The position numbers and the translations under genes are program-made. A stretch of 64,000 bases of DNA from contig JACJYB010000014.1 of assembly GCA_020636355.1 (NCBI GenBank), positions 67,876 to 131,875 of the forward strand, in the 5' to 3' direction. Source of the DNA: Lewinellaceae bacterium. GTDB taxonomy: Bacteria > Bacteroidota > Bacteroidia > Chitinophagales > Saprospiraceae. The notes below the pieces were generated by a model. The model searched no databases. It had not been told where the DNA came from and worked only from the letters and a program-made list of their open reading frames with translations. This document shows, one piece after another, positions 63,150 to 64,000 of the stretch (its first letter is position 1; every line of letters begins with the position of its first letter).

Positions 63150-64000
63150 ATGAAAAAGCTGACATTTACATGGCTTTACATTCTGGCATTTCTGGGTTTC
63201 TCTCAAATAGGAAATGCTCAGGAATGTTTGCTCAACGCAGCTGACCTGGTTACCATCAATATGGATTCACGATGTGAACGGACGGTAACTCCGGCAGATG
63301 TGCTGGTCAACCTCGACACCACCTTGTGTGATAGTCTGGGGTTGATCATTGAGTACCCTTATCAGGAATTGGCTACCGATCTGGGGCCAAATCGCGTTGA
63401 TAAGCGATTGATAGGGTATGTTCTTACCTGGCAAGTGATCGACTCCGCTACAGGCAACAGAACCTGGGGACGATTGAAAGTAGAGGATAAGTTTCCTCCT
63501 ACGTTCAATTGTGTTGATACCCTGGTGAGCTGTTTTGTCGCGCAGGACTTTCCAGCCATCTTGAGTGATCCGATGGATAACTGTGATTATCCAGCCCGGA
63601 CCGAAATCCTACACCAGCAATGGTTTGACTACGACTGTGCGAATCCGGATACACTGGGTCGTATCGAACGTACCATCCGTGCTTTGGACGTATGGGGTAA
63701 CTCCTTTACCTGTAACCAGATATTGTACATCCAGCGTGAAAATCTGGATTCAATATATGTTCCTGGTTTGCGCATCATCGACTGCTGCAATGACAGTCTG
63801 AAAAACTCCATGTATGCCGAATATGTAGATGGCAAGTACATTCCGATTCCAGTGATCAATGACCTGGGAGAAAGTATCGGTTTGGTTGACCCAATCTACC
63901 TGGCTGAAGGCGGCGATACCACCTATCTGTGGCCTAACACCGGCTATTGCCAGATCTATTCGGATTACAAAGATCACGTGATTGAAACTTGTGGGCATTC
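63150..64000 (+). CDS. Third giant-protein paralogue (C), partial, runs off the window end
   Basis: The frame stays open from 63150 to the window end. The protein begins with a signal peptide (MKKLTFTWLYILAFLGFS, cleavage near GNAQE). It then aligns with residues about 215-400 of proteins A and B: TINMDSRCERTVTPADVL, WGRLKVEDKFPPTFNC, VSCFVAQ and RTIRALDVWGNSFTCNQILYIQRE match their cognate motifs. It lacks the first module found in A and B, so its N-terminus is shorter. The in-frame ATG at 63120 is a weaker start because the export signal begins at 63150. The C-terminal part, including any dockerin- or cohesin-like domain, is outside the window. Confidence 0.8.
   Translation, partial: MKKLTFTWLYILAFLGFSQIGNAQECLLNAADLVTINMDSRCERTVTPADVLVNLDTTLCDSLGLIIEYPYQELATDLGPNRVDKRLIGYVLTWQVIDSATGNRTWGRLKVEDKFPPTFNCVDTLVSCFVAQDFPAILSDPMDNCDYPARTEILHQQWFDYDCANPDTLGRIERTIRALDVWGNSFTCNQILYIQRENLDSIYVPGLRIIDCCNDSLKNSMYAEYVDGKYIPIPVINDLGESIGLVDPIYLAEGGDTTYLWPNTGYCQIYSDYKDHVIETCGH

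Overview
The window looks like chromosomal DNA of a gliding or filament-type member of the Bacteroidota, most likely class Saprospiria (an inference, not a database result). Supporting signs are several proteins ending in type IX secretion system (T9SS) sorting domains, SprB repeats with a gliding-type C-terminal domain, a PorP/SprF-family protein, candidate promoters of the TAnnTTTG type, little Shine-Dalgarno signal, and the flavobacterial-style L32 protein with a degraded zinc ribbon. I see no tRNA, rRNA, CRISPR array, phage or insertion sequence.

Layout. 0-11.2 kb holds sulfur and redox genes: an MBL/double-rhodanese protein, a cydAB-YyaL operon, a lipoprotein arylsulfotransferase next to a P-loop sulfotransferase, a CbpA-like J protein and a thioredoxin. 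11.2-15.2 kb has a LytTR/LytS two-component pair, a small envelope protein and a beta-lactamase-fold lipoprotein. 15.3-22.1 kb has two large haem proteins resembling alpha-dioxygenase/cyclooxygenase, flanking a T9SS fibronectin-III protein and a DUF1569 protein. 22.1-25.3 kb is a cluster of two arsenosugar-type glycosyltransferase families, an ECF sigma factor, a DUF547 lipoprotein and a small Cys/His protein. 25.4-35.6 kb is mostly housekeeping: Crp/Fnr regulator, PPTase, gcvP, a FAH-family protein, metK, a SET protein, a lipoprotein, trpS, ridA, rpmF and DUF177. 35.8-45.6 kb returns to secreted proteins (an SprB-repeat protein, a large M12-type metalloprotease, a T9SS haem peroxidase), plus a lipid A-type acyltransferase and a Tat-type glycosylasparaginase.

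45.6-64 kb is the most unusual part. An orphan LuxR-type regulator whose receiver lacks the phospho-acceptor Asp precedes two giant secreted paralogues (1881 and 2068 residues). Each contains Cys-rich HYR-like modules, a dockerin-like pair of EF-hand motifs, a cohesin-like domain and a T9SS type A tail. Their last 2.88 kb are almost identical at DNA level (17 differences counted by eye), while upstream they are mosaic, and one carries an inserted beta-propeller. Directly downstream are a protein with two cohesin-like domains, six SprB repeats and a T9SS type B tail, a PorP/SprF partner, and the start of a third paralogue that runs off the window. I propose that this block encodes a T9SS-exported, cohesin/dockerin-like surface assembly kept similar by gene conversion. 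Domain recognition is by eye; the system-level reading is inference.
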